Below are positions 49,932 to 57,226 of a stretch of DNA of 64,000 nucleotides, piece after piece. This DNA comes from Actinomadura atramentaria DSM 43919 (GTDB taxonomy: Bacteria; Actinomycetota; Actinomycetes; Streptosporangiales; Streptosporangiaceae). The position numbers and the translations under genes are program-made. Within the stretch, counting starts at the first letter, position 1. Each line of letters begins with the position of its first letter. Below the pieces are notes generated by a model. That model saw only the letters and a list, made by a program, of their open reading frames with translations. It made no database searches and had not been told where the DNA came from. The DNA is taken from contig NZ_KB907208.1 in assembly GCF_000381885.1 (NCBI RefSeq), positions 558,001 through 622,000 of the forward strand, in the 5' to 3' direction.

Positions 49932-50362
49932 TGTCCGGGGAGCTGTCCAAGGAGGGCGGTCAGCTGGCGCTGCGGTTCCTGTTGGGCATTCCCGACTCGG
50001 GCGGTAAGCCGCCGGAGCTGCCGCCCGAGCGGTACCTGGCGCTGTTGACCGCAGCCCCGCCGCCCGAAGCGACCATGGCGAACCTGGCCGAGCTGGAAAC
50101 GGTCGGCTACGTTCGCGCGCCGGTCGGGACCTGGCGGATGCCCGACACGATGCCTGCCTCTGCCAGCAACGACGGGGCCGTGGAGTTCGGTCCGTTCGGC
50201 GACGACATGACCGAGCCGGTCACGCACGCCGCCCTGGTCACCGACGGCGCATCGACCGCCGGGACCTTTGTCATGTGGTGGGAGCTGGACCAGGAGGTCC
50301 AGGCCCTCAAGGGGCAAGTCGTGAGATTCGCTCCCGACCGCCTCACCAGAACGATCATCTGA
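49931..50362 (+). CDS. Phage tail-fibre-like small protein
   Basis: A 143-residue protein with Tyr-Leu-Ala-Leu-Leu-Thr-Ala-Ala-Pro and Leu-Glu-Thr-Val-Gly-Tyr-Val-Arg-Ala-Pro-Val, a pattern shared by small proteins annotated as tail-fibre proteins in actinophages, followed by beta strands (Ala-Ala-Leu-Val-Thr-Asp-Gly). ATG 49931 overlaps the upstream stop by one base; a GTG at 49928 is also in frame. Confidence 0.6.
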   Translation: MSGELSKEGGQLALRFLLGIPDSGGKPPELPPERYLALLTAAPPPEATMANLAELETVGYVRAPVGTWRMPDTMPASASNDGAVEFGPFGDDMTEPVTHAALVTDGASTAGTFVMWWELDQEVQALKGQVVRFAPDRLTRTII

Positions 50363-50378
50363 GACGGGGGAGTCTCTC

Positions 50379-50939
50379 ATGCCAGTGGAAGCCAAGGACG
50401 TCAAGATCAAGCTGTCGGTGAAGACGAAGGCTGGCGACCCGCAGCCCAAGCCGACCGACCCCGCCGACGGTTCGCTGGGCGGCTTCGTCTCGGCCACCGA
50501 GCTGGACGGCGCGACCAAGCTCAACAATCTCTTCGACGACATCAGCGGCAAGGAGAACAAGGACAAGACCATCGACTACCGGTGCGTCTTCGTCCACAAC
50601 ACCCACGCCTCGCTGCCGATGAAGCTGATCACCGCTCGTGTGATCAAGGACAGCAGCGACACCACCAAGGTCTGGGTCGGAGCTGACCCCACCGCGGCGT
50701 CGGAGGCCGGTGCGGCCAACAAGCAGGCGCTGGAGATCGCGACTGAGACCGACGAGCCCGCGGGTGTGACGTGGGTGGAAGCCCAGCCGACCGGCACCGC
50801 CTCGCCCGACACCGTCGATTTGGGCGAGATCGCGGCCGGTCAGGTGAAGGCGATCTGGTTCAAGCGCGAGCCGCAGGGCGGTCCGGCCGTCGACAACGAC
50901 GAGATCACCCTTGAGGTCGAGTGGGACACCGGCGCCTGA
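50379..50939 (+). CDS. Hypothetical phage structural protein, beta-rich
   Basis: A 186-residue protein. A beta-sandwich-like sequence with Tyr-Arg-Cys-Val-Phe-Val-His-Asn-Thr-His-Ala and a C-terminal Glu-Ile-Thr-Leu-Glu-Val-Glu-Trp-Asp-Thr. Comparable proteins occur between capsid and tail genes in actinobacterial phages and may be neck or fibre components. GGGGGAG precedes the ATG. Confidence 0.6.
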   Translation: MPVEAKDVKIKLSVKTKAGDPQPKPTDPADGSLGGFVSATELDGATKLNNLFDDISGKENKDKTIDYRCVFVHNTHASLPMKLITARVIKDSSDTTKVWVGADPTAASEAGAANKQALEIATETDEPAGVTWVEAQPTGTASPDTVDLGEIAAGQVKAIWFKREPQGGPAVDNDEITLEVEWDTGA

Positions 50940-50950
50940 GCTGATGTGCC

Positions 50951-51448
50951 ATGGCAGACGATGTTGAGCAGCAGCTGGCGGCGGCCCGGCAAAGGGTCGC
51001 CGCTCTGCGCGAGCGCGTCGCCGACCTGGACCCCTACATCGCCTACGCCGAGGAGCAGCTGCCCGACTCGGGGTGGCGGAGGATCGTGGGCGCGGCCAGC
51101 GTCGCCGGGTGGAAGTACTCCACCGGTGAGCTTCGGCAGGTCGGACCATGGGTGTTCACGTTGTTCCAGCAGGCGCGCACCGGTGCCGACATCGTCGCCG
51201 GCGCCGACGGCCGGGTGCCCGACCTGAAGATGGCCACCTTCAACGACCCGGTCATGATGCCCGCCGAGCGCCGCGCGCTGGCTCAGAGCACCGCCACCAG
51301 CTACCGGGCCGGGTACGTCGAGCTGGCCAAAGAGGACGACACCAGCGACAAGACCTACCTGATGCTGCGGTGCCTGTACCCCAACGGCACCTTCGTCAAA
51401 GACGAGAACCACACGTTCACGACCGTCTTCGCGGGGGAGGGATTGTGA
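50951..51448 (+). CDS. Fibre-like protein, paralogue 1
   Basis: A 165-residue protein. An N-terminal helix (Leu-Ala-Ala-Ala-Arg-Gln-Arg-Val-Ala-Ala-Leu-Arg) leads to a Tyr-Ala-Glu-Glu-Gln-Leu-Pro-Asp-Ser-Gly-Trp segment and a beta-rich domain. The helix-then-Asp-(Ser/Thr)-Gly-Trp layout recurs in the next two genes, so the three are probably tandem paralogues. A virion surface role is likely but unproven. Coupled by GTGA to the next gene. Confidence 0.6.
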   Translation: MADDVEQQLAAARQRVAALRERVADLDPYIAYAEEQLPDSGWRRIVGAASVAGWKYSTGELRQVGPWVFTLFQQARTGADIVAGADGRVPDLKMATFNDPVMMPAERRALAQSTATSYRAGYVELAKEDDTSDKTYLMLRCLYPNGTFVKDENHTFTTVFAGEGL

Positions 51449-51996
51449 GCGATCCGCAGCTGGACTCCCTCAACCGCGTGCTCGACGGCCTGGAGAAGAC
51501 CTGCACGGAGCTGGAGGAAGCCGCCGTCACCGGCGTGGAAGAACAAGGCAGCGGAATCACCCTTCCTCGTGCAGCCCGAGCCGCCCGTGCCCGGGACCGC
51601 GACACGGGGTGGGTGGCCCTGCCTGTCACCTGGGAGGCCGGGTGGAAGGCGTCCAGCCTGGGGTCCAACGCGCTGCGTGCCCGCCGCGTCGGCGACCTGA
51701 TCACCGTGCGGCTGGGAGCTGACCGAACCGGAGCCACCCTGACCGGCAACGCTTTCGGCAACATCACCGACACCATCGTTCTGACGATCACCGACCCGCG
51801 GTTTCGGCCAGCGGTCGACTGGAGCCACTTCTTCGGCTCCACCTACGCCTGGGGCGAAGGGGAGCTGATGCAGGACGGCAAGTGGAAGATCCGGTCCTAC
51901 GTAGCCACCGCCAAACTCGGTGCTTCCGGCACGGGAGTGTCCACCTGGATTCGCGCGCAGGTGGTGTGCCCCGGGCAGCCCTACGACTGGAGCTGA
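51445..51996 (+). CDS. Fibre-like protein, paralogue 2
   Basis: A 183-residue protein. A helical N-terminus, Asp-Thr-Gly-Trp-Val-Ala-Leu-Pro, then a beta domain: Arg-Ala-Arg-Arg-Val-Gly-Asp-Leu-Ile-Thr-Val, Leu-Thr-Ile-Thr-Asp-Pro-Arg-Phe-Arg-Pro, Asp-Gly-Lys-Trp and Val-Val-Cys-Pro-Gly-Gln-Pro. These same landmarks appear in the first 165 residues of the next protein. GTG start overlaps the upstream stop (GTGA). Confidence 0.62.
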   Translation: MSDPQLDSLNRVLDGLEKTCTELEEAAVTGVEEQGSGITLPRAARAARARDRDTGWVALPVTWEAGWKASSLGSNALRARRVGDLITVRLGADRTGATLTGNAFGNITDTIVLTITDPRFRPAVDWSHFFGSTYAWGEGELMQDGKWKIRSYVATAKLGASGTGVSTWIRAQVVCPGQPYDWS

Positions 51997-51997
51997 C

Positions 51998-53842
51998 GTG
52001 GAGGCATCCCAGCAGGAGGAATTCGCCGAACTGCTCGCCGAAGTCGTCAGACTGGACGAGCGCCTCGCCTACGCGCAGAACCGGTTGCTGGACACCGGGT
52101 GGGAAGCGCCCAAGGTCACCTACGGGGAAGGATGGGAGGCGACCAGCGTCGGCGGGAATACGGTGACGGCCCGGCGCATCGGGGCGCTGGTCATGGTTCA
52201 CCTGGTGGCCAAGCGGACCGGCAGCGTCATCACCGCTACCTCCACCGGACACCTGCCCGACTCGGTCATGCTGACGATCGAGGACCCGCGTTTCCGCCCG
52301 GAACGCAACGTCAACAGCGTCGTGGGTTGTCACTACACCGCGGGTGACTGCTACGTCGGTACCGACGGCCGGTGGGTTTTGCGGTCGTTGATGCCCACGG
52401 CGTCGCTGGGCCCGGGAGCCAACGGCGGCCAGTGGGTGCGCGGCACGTTGGTCTACTGCGGCGGTCCGTGGGTGCTCAAGAGCCTGCGCGTCCCGGCGTC
52501 CTGGAACACCAAGAGTCGCCAGACTATGGCTGCCGCCGCGAGCTGGCAGATCTCCCAGACCTACGGGACATCGGCGCGAGCCTCGTGGAAAACCCGGCAG
52601 CGGCAGACTCTGGCCGCCGGGGCGAGCTGGCCAGCACGGGAACGATCGGCCGTGGCGGCAGGCATAGCGTGGCGTCTTCGTGCGCGGCCAGCGGTCGCCG
52701 GCAGCTCGGCATGGGCCTTGAGGCAGCGCGGGGCCATAAGCCGAGCGGCGTCGTGGATGGTGGGAGCAGGCGGCCGAGGATCTGCTGCCCTGGCGTGGAG
52801 GGCACGTGCCCGGGTGTCGTCGGCTTGGCCGTCGAGCTGGGCGAGCCTGCTGACCGACCGTCGCGCTGCCGACCTGGCGTGGCGCTTGAACGTGCGCGCC
52901 CACTTGGCCGCCGACCTTGCGTGGCGCAGCCGAAGCCGCCGTGACCGAACGGGCGAGTTGTCCTGGCGTGCGGATGCCCGGCCTCGCCTGCTGATCGGCA
53001 TGGGCTGGGCGGTGGACGAACCCGACGTGCAGCGGGAACGCAAGGTCCGGATGCGCTGGCATGTTCGACGACGCACGTCCACCGCGGCATCGTCGAGTTG
53101 GGGTGTCACCGACACGTACTGGAAGACCGCCGACACTGCTTGGCGCATCCGCCGTCGGCTACAGGTCATCGCCGGTATCGGCTGGCGGATCGCCGCCGAA
53201 CCCGCCCATCTCGTGATGGGCTGGAGCGTCGCGCAGCGCAACCGTCTGACGGTCGGTGTCGCGTGGACCGCGAACATCCGCCCCAGGCGGCCGGTGGCGT
53301 TGGCGTGGCGGGTTCACACAGGCGACGCCGTCCAAGCCAGTTCGGCATGGCGGCTCGACCACCGCGACGTGCGCGCCTGTGGAAGCGGCTGGCAGCTTGC
53401 CCACCGCGCGCACGTCGCGGTGGGGATGGCGTGGGTGTTCACCGGCCGCCTGGTCGAGGTCGCCTGGCATGTGGACCAGCGCCTGACCCTGGCGGTGGCG
53501 GTGCGGTGGGCCACCCACGTCCGAGCCGGGAACCTGACGCAGACCTTGGGCTGGCGGGTCGCCGACCGCCAGCATCTGGCGGTCGGGTCATCATGGCAGA
53601 GCGCCGGATTCGACGCTGTCGGCCAAAGCATGCGGTGGAACACCGCTTACCGCGAGCACCGGTGCTGGATCTACGCTTGGAACACAGAGGAATTCCAGCT
53701 CAACCCGGACATGGTCTTGCTGACGTGGCAGCGCCACGTCGTCATGGAAGACGATCTGCCGCTGATCACCTGGCGGCGGCACCAGGAGCTTGACCCCGCC
53801 CAGCGGGAGTCCCCGGACTACATCAACACGGGACTGCCGTAG
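51998..53842 (+). CDS. Tryptophan-repeat fibre-like protein, paralogue 3
   Basis: A 614-residue protein. Residues 1-160 repeat the paralogue-2 fold (Asp-Thr-Gly-Trp, Ala-Arg-Arg-Ile-Gly-Ala-Leu-Val-Met-Val, Leu-Thr-Ile-Glu-Asp-Pro-Arg-Phe-Arg-Pro). From about residue 165 to the end there are about thirty tandem units of 13-15 residues, each with one Trp, consensus roughly (A/G)-x-(A/S)-W-x-x-(R/H)-x-R-x-x-x-x-(A/V). The short regular period and alternating small/aromatic residues suggest stacked beta hairpins or a beta solenoid. No known family comes to mind. The GTG at 51998 lies one base after the upstream stop; longer in-frame starts run into that gene. Confidence 0.65.
   Translation: MEASQQEEFAELLAEVVRLDERLAYAQNRLLDTGWEAPKVTYGEGWEATSVGGNTVTARRIGALVMVHLVAKRTGSVITATSTGHLPDSVMLTIEDPRFRPERNVNSVVGCHYTAGDCYVGTDGRWVLRSLMPTASLGPGANGGQWVRGTLVYCGGPWVLKSLRVPASWNTKSRQTMAAAASWQISQTYGTSARASWKTRQRQTLAAGASWPARERSAVAAGIAWRLRARPAVAGSSAWALRQRGAISRAASWMVGAGGRGSAALAWRARARVSSAWPSSWASLLTDRRAADLAWRLNVRAHLAADLAWRSRSRRDRTGELSWRADARPRLLIGMGWAVDEPDVQRERKVRMRWHVRRRTSTAASSSWGVTDTYWKTADTAWRIRRRLQVIAGIGWRIAAEPAHLVMGWSVAQRNRLTVGVAWTANIRPRRPVALAWRVHTGDAVQASSAWRLDHRDVRACGSGWQLAHRAHVAVGMAWVFTGRLVEVAWHVDQRLTLAVAVRWATHVRAGNLTQTLGWRVADRQHLAVGSSWQSAGFDAVGQSMRWNTAYREHRCWIYAWNTEEFQLNPDMVLLTWQRHVVMEDDLPLITWRRHQELDPAQRESPDYINTGLP
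52464..53805 (+). repeat. Protein-level tandem Trp repeats (about 14 residues each)
   Basis: About thirty units of roughly 42 bases, conserved in the protein but not at the DNA level. Regular units include Ala-Ser-Trp-Lys-Thr-Arg-Gln-Arg, Ile-Ala-Trp-Arg-Leu-Arg-Ala-Arg, Leu-Ala-Trp-Arg-Leu-Asn-Val-Arg and Leu-Gly-Trp-Arg-Val-Ala-Asp-Arg. Later units shorten and lose the Arg. Three further units start the next gene. Confidence 0.7.
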
Positions 53843-53850
53843 GGGGATCA

Positions 53851-54780
53851 ATGATCAGCGCTACCGCCGCGTGGTCGGTGGGTTCGTCCAAGCTGACGGT
53901 GGGTGCCGCGTGGTCGACCCGCACACGCCGTTTCCGCGCTGCCCGGTCACGGTGGAAGGTCATGCGCCTGGCGGCCCTGCGCATCCGCGACAGAGTCCGG
54001 CTTCACCTGGGCGACCAAGGGGAGTTCTTCCGCTTCTCCGCGCACGGCGACCACACCACCACCCGGTTCGACCTGCCCGTCCAGAACGTCAGCCCCGAGA
54101 GGCTGCACGTGTTCACCATCACCGGCCAAACGGCGTCGGCGTTGCCGTACTGGGCCTACACCCTGGACTCACGCAACGGCGTGATCTTCTTGAAGGCCCC
54201 GTTGCCGACCGGCACGATGCTTGTCGCCGAGGGCTGGCACCACGGCTTGTTCGCCGATGAGGAGTTGGATTACTTCATCGAGGAGAGCAGCCGGTTGCAC
54301 ACGCTGAACCGGTCGGTGGTCAAGCGCGTCCGTGACGCCAACGGGTTCATCCGCTACGTCGAGACACCCATGACGCTGGACGCGCTGCCCGAGCTGGAGC
54401 ACCAGCTGCTGGTGTACCTGGCCACCATCGAAGCTTTGTGGGCCTTGTCGGTGGACGCTTCCACCGACATCGACGTCTCCACCGCCGACGGCACGATGCT
54501 GCCCCGCTCGCAGCGGTTCCAGCAACTCCGCCAGGAGATCGACCTGCTGACCGACAAGTACAAGGAACAGGCGGCGCTGCTGAACGTCGGGTTGTACGCG
54601 ATCGAGCAGCTCACCTTGCGCCGCGTCAGTTACACCACTGGCCGTCTCGTTCCGGTGTTCAAGGCCCGCGAGTACGACGCCACCGGCCGCCCGATCCGGA
54701 TGCTGCCGACCATCGACGGCCGCGACGTGGACGACTCGGGTATCCCCTCGCCCTACTGGCCCGGCACCTGGGGATTCTGA
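53851..54780 (+). CDS. Phage structural protein beginning with Trp repeats
   Basis: A 309-residue protein. Residues about 1-40 hold three more Trp units (Ala-Ala-Trp-Ser-Val, Ala-Ala-Trp-Ser-Thr, Ser-Arg-Trp-Lys-Val). A beta-rich part follows (about 45-130; Phe-Arg-Phe-Ser-Ala-His-Gly-Asp). The C-terminal half is helical and acidic (Leu-Glu-His-Gln-Leu-Leu-Val-Tyr-Leu-Ala-Thr-Ile-Glu-Ala-Leu) and could be an assembly or adaptor domain. GGGGGATCA before the ATG. The shared repeats suggest that this protein and the preceding one stack end to end. Confidence 0.6.
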   Translation: MISATAAWSVGSSKLTVGAAWSTRTRRFRAARSRWKVMRLAALRIRDRVRLHLGDQGEFFRFSAHGDHTTTRFDLPVQNVSPERLHVFTITGQTASALPYWAYTLDSRNGVIFLKAPLPTGTMLVAEGWHHGLFADEELDYFIEESSRLHTLNRSVVKRVRDANGFIRYVETPMTLDALPELEHQLLVYLATIEALWALSVDASTDIDVSTADGTMLPRSQRFQQLRQEIDLLTDKYKEQAALLNVGLYAIEQLTLRRVSYTTGRLVPVFKAREYDATGRPIRMLPTIDGRDVDDSGIPSPYWPGTWGF

Positions 54781-55319
54781 TGGCCAGGCTCGACTGGAAG
54801 TGCGGCGGAGCCTTCACCGCCGACTACGAGACCAACGAGATTCACGGCGCGCTGCACGGGTTCCAGCACTCCCACGGCGACCAGGTCGATTGGTATCGCT
54901 ACCTGGAGCAGCCGATCTCGGGCATCCACGCCATCTACGACGAGGGCGACGGCCGCGGCAGACTCTGGGCCGCGCCGATTAACCTGCCGGTGCTGCACGT
55001 GGTCCGGTTGGAAGGCCGCCAAGAGGACCGCCCCGAAGGCGGCTACTACTCTGACAACATCCACGTCACCGCGTCCTTCAACCAAGTCACCCGCACCGGA
55101 CTGACCCGGCTGGACATCCGCCACCACCGCTACCTCAAGGACCGGATCGTCTACGACGACAGGGTGTTCCGGGTGTTGAGCATCGCGGTTTTGGGTCAGG
55201 TTCAGACGCGAGACATCATTGTTTCTGTAGACGCCGCCATGGTGAAGCCGGACGAGCTGGTCAACGACCAGCAGTTCGCAGCATGGGCGCAACGCGGCAC
55301 CGAACCCTTGGGGGGATAG
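54780..55319 (+). CDS. Phage neck/connector-like protein
   Basis: A 179-residue protein with a compact beta-rich pattern (Arg-Leu-Asp-Trp-Lys-Cys-Gly-Gly; Leu-Pro-Val-Leu-His-Val-Val-Arg-Leu; Asp-Asn-Ile-His-Val-Thr-Ala-Ser-Phe; Arg-Asp-Ile-Ile-Val-Ser-Val-Asp). Position between head and sheath genes suggests a head-tail connector or neck component. ATG overlaps the upstream stop by one base (TGATG). Confidence 0.58.
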   Translation: MARLDWKCGGAFTADYETNEIHGALHGFQHSHGDQVDWYRYLEQPISGIHAIYDEGDGRGRLWAAPINLPVLHVVRLEGRQEDRPEGGYYSDNIHVTASFNQVTRTGLTRLDIRHHRYLKDRIVYDDRVFRVLSIAVLGQVQTRDIIVSVDAAMVKPDELVNDQQFAAWAQRGTEPLGG

Positions 55320-55323
55320 ATCA

Positions 55324-56106
55324 ATGCCGCTGCCTCAGCCAGGCGACTACGGGTGGGCCAGGCCGCTCAACGACTACATCGAGATGGTCGAGAACAAGGC
55401 CGACGCTGCCGGCGACGGACTCAACGATCACCTCACCGCCAACGACCCGCACGGCACCAAGCTGTGGGCCGAGCAGGAGTTCAAACGGCGGTTCGGGTAC
55501 AAGATCCACGTCGAGGACACCGAGCCCACCACCGCCAACGACGGGGACCTGTGGGTGACCGCCTCTCCCTCCACGCGAGGCATCTACAAGCGTGTGAGCG
55601 GGGCGTGGGTGAAGGTCGCCTCCGAGATCGGCGACCTGGACAAGCGTCTGCTGGCGGTTGAGAGCCTGGTCGGTCCGCTCAGCGCCGACGTGGGAGATCT
55701 CAAGCGCCGCAAGATCCACGACCGGTGGGTGGGCAACGGCATCGCCAAGCAGCCCAAGTTCAATGTCACCAGCAGGTGGGTGGACTTCTCGCAGGCCGAG
55801 TTCCCGCACATGACGATCGCTGTTCCCCAACCCGGAACGTTGCAGATCAAGTTCAAACTGAACGCCACCAACACCAACACCGACAACAGCGTGGTGGGCC
55901 TGGCGTATCGCTCCCCGCAGTTGGATCACGGATCGGGCACCGGGGCCGTCTACAGCCGAGTCGGGTCGCACACCAACATCACCTACAAGTGGGTGCCCAA
56001 GGCCGGGAACATCCAGATCATTCCGCAGTGGTACATCTCCTCGGGCAACGCCAAGACGTGCAGCATCGGCTCGGCCAGCTTCGACTTCATGATCATCTAC
56101 AAGTGA
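55324..56106 (+). CDS. Fibre protein with N-terminal attachment segment
   Basis: A 260-residue protein. The start (Trp-Ala-Arg-Pro-Leu-Asn-Asp-Tyr-Ile, then Leu-Asn-Asp-His-Leu-Thr-Ala-Asn-Asp-Pro-His-Gly) is typical of phage fibre proteins. A coiled-coil (about 100-135) would form a trimeric stalk, and the C-terminal ~120 residues are a beta domain ending Phe-Asp-Phe-Met-Ile-Ile-Tyr-Lys that may bind a receptor. ATG preceded by GGGGGATAG. Confidence 0.68.
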   Translation: MPLPQPGDYGWARPLNDYIEMVENKADAAGDGLNDHLTANDPHGTKLWAEQEFKRRFGYKIHVEDTEPTTANDGDLWVTASPSTRGIYKRVSGAWVKVASEIGDLDKRLLAVESLVGPLSADVGDLKRRKIHDRWVGNGIAKQPKFNVTSRWVDFSQAEFPHMTIAVPQPGTLQIKFKLNATNTNTDNSVVGLAYRSPQLDHGSGTGAVYSRVGSHTNITYKWVPKAGNIQIIPQWYISSGNAKTCSIGSASFDFMIIYK

Positions 56107-56121
56107 CGCGGGGGACACGTC

Positions 56122-56355
56122 ATGGAACACAAGTGCGTCAGGCGACAGGTCGAAGGCGTCGTGGACGAGATGACCGTCCCCATGTGGATGTGGCGGTGCA
56201 CCTGCGGAGCCTTCGGCGACCCCGTCGAAGACGAAGCGATCTGCAAAGACGGCATGGACTGGCACGAGAGCAACCCGCCCGCCACCGCTACCGAAATCCA
56301 GACCGGAGAATCGGCCGAAGGCAACGCTTTCGCCTCACAGCGAGACGCGTTTTAG
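56122..56355 (+). CDS. Small Cys/His phage protein
   Basis: A 77-residue protein. Cys-Val-Arg, Trp-Arg-Cys-Thr-Cys-Gly, Ile-Cys-Lys-Asp-Gly and Trp-His could bind one zinc ion. Located between fibre and sheath-region genes; function unknown. ATG at 56122 with GCGGGGG upstream. Confidence 0.55.
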   Translation: MEHKCVRRQVEGVVDEMTVPMWMWRCTCGAFGDPVEDEAICKDGMDWHESNPPATATEIQTGESAEGNAFASQRDAF

Positions 56356-56422
56356 TACCTGCGCGGCTCGGGCGTCTACTCTGAAATTGCAGACTAACGC
56401 CTATACCGATCGGGAGGATGTT

Positions 56423-56464
56423 ATGGCGTATGCCTGCCTTTCGTTCGGTGAAGGCGGTGAATAG
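56423..56464 (+). CDS. 13-codon leader ORF coupled to the next gene
   Basis: An ATG with the region's best ribosome-binding site (GGGAGG) opens a 13-codon frame whose TAG is directly followed by the ATG of the next gene (TAGATG). It probably loads ribosomes for that gene rather than making a functional peptide. Confidence 0.4.
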   Translation: MAYACLSFGEGGE

Positions 56465-57226
56465 ATGCCCTGGATTTTCAACGAGGACGGGGCGCTCAAA
56501 AGCCGTCTCCAAGGAATGAAGGTCACCGACGTCAACGCCCCTGACGGCCGTCCGGTGCAGGTGCGGTTCCGGCTCCCCGAAAGCGAGCTGGGCGACCTGA
56601 CCTTCCCCGCAGTGATCATCGACCACCGCAGCGTCGAGCGTGACCCCGACCGCGAACACCGCGGCCTGACGATCTTCGGGTACCTGCCCGAGGGCGAGGC
56701 GCCCGCGACCGAGGACGAGCCGTTCGGGCCCAACGAGATCCCCGTCCCCTACAACATCGACTACCAGGTCACCGTGCTGTCGCGTAAAGCCGTGCACCAC
56801 GTGGACCTGATCGGCCAGGTGGCCCGGTTTGAGCGGCTGCCCGCCCGCTTCGGGGCCCTGCCCATCCCCCAAGACGGCACCGTGCGCCGCCTGGACCTGC
56901 TCGGCGGCCCAGAACTATCCACCGACCGCGACGCGGACGGGAAGCGTCTTTTCACCGCCACATATCTAATCCGCGTTTCGACTGAACTTGTCGAATCTGC
57001 GCTGCACCGTTACCGGCGCGTCATGGAGATCTGCACCCGCATCAGCGAGGTGCGTTCGGGAACCGAACTGGACTCTTACCTGATCACTTACGACGGAGTA
57101 TCCACCGGATGCAGCACGTCCGTACCCGCTCCATCAAGTGATGAGGAATCTCATGGCAGTCTCGTATCTGACGCCGGGTGTCTATGTCGAAGAGAACCTG
57201 GACCCGCTGGTCGAACCACCGGCTAA
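56465..57226 (+). CDS. Phage tail-region protein upstream of the sheath gene
   Basis: A 253-residue protein, probably a tail completion or terminator factor by position. Well-ordered sequence up to about residue 222 (Val-Ile-Ile-Asp-His-Arg-Ser-Val-Glu, Tyr-Gln-Val-Thr-Val-Leu-Ser-Arg, Tyr-Leu-Ile-Thr-Tyr-Asp-Gly). The last ~30 residues overlap the start of the sheath gene in another frame and look unlike native protein (Ser/Gly/Cys/Pro-rich), so the natural stop may have been lost by a small indel. Start ATG 56465 follows the leader ORF stop. Confidence 0.62.
   Translation: MPWIFNEDGALKSRLQGMKVTDVNAPDGRPVQVRFRLPESELGDLTFPAVIIDHRSVERDPDREHRGLTIFGYLPEGEAPATEDEPFGPNEIPVPYNIDYQVTVLSRKAVHHVDLIGQVARFERLPARFGALPIPQDGTVRRLDLLGGPELSTDRDADGKRLFTATYLIRVSTELVESALHRYRRVMEICTRISEVRSGTELDSYLITYDGVSTGCSTSVPAPSSDEESHGSLVSDAGCLCRREPGPAGRTTG

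Noticed and set aside
52464..53805. DNA tandem repeat or CRISPR-like array
   Set aside because: Units differ in DNA sequence and length; the periodicity exists only in the encoded protein.
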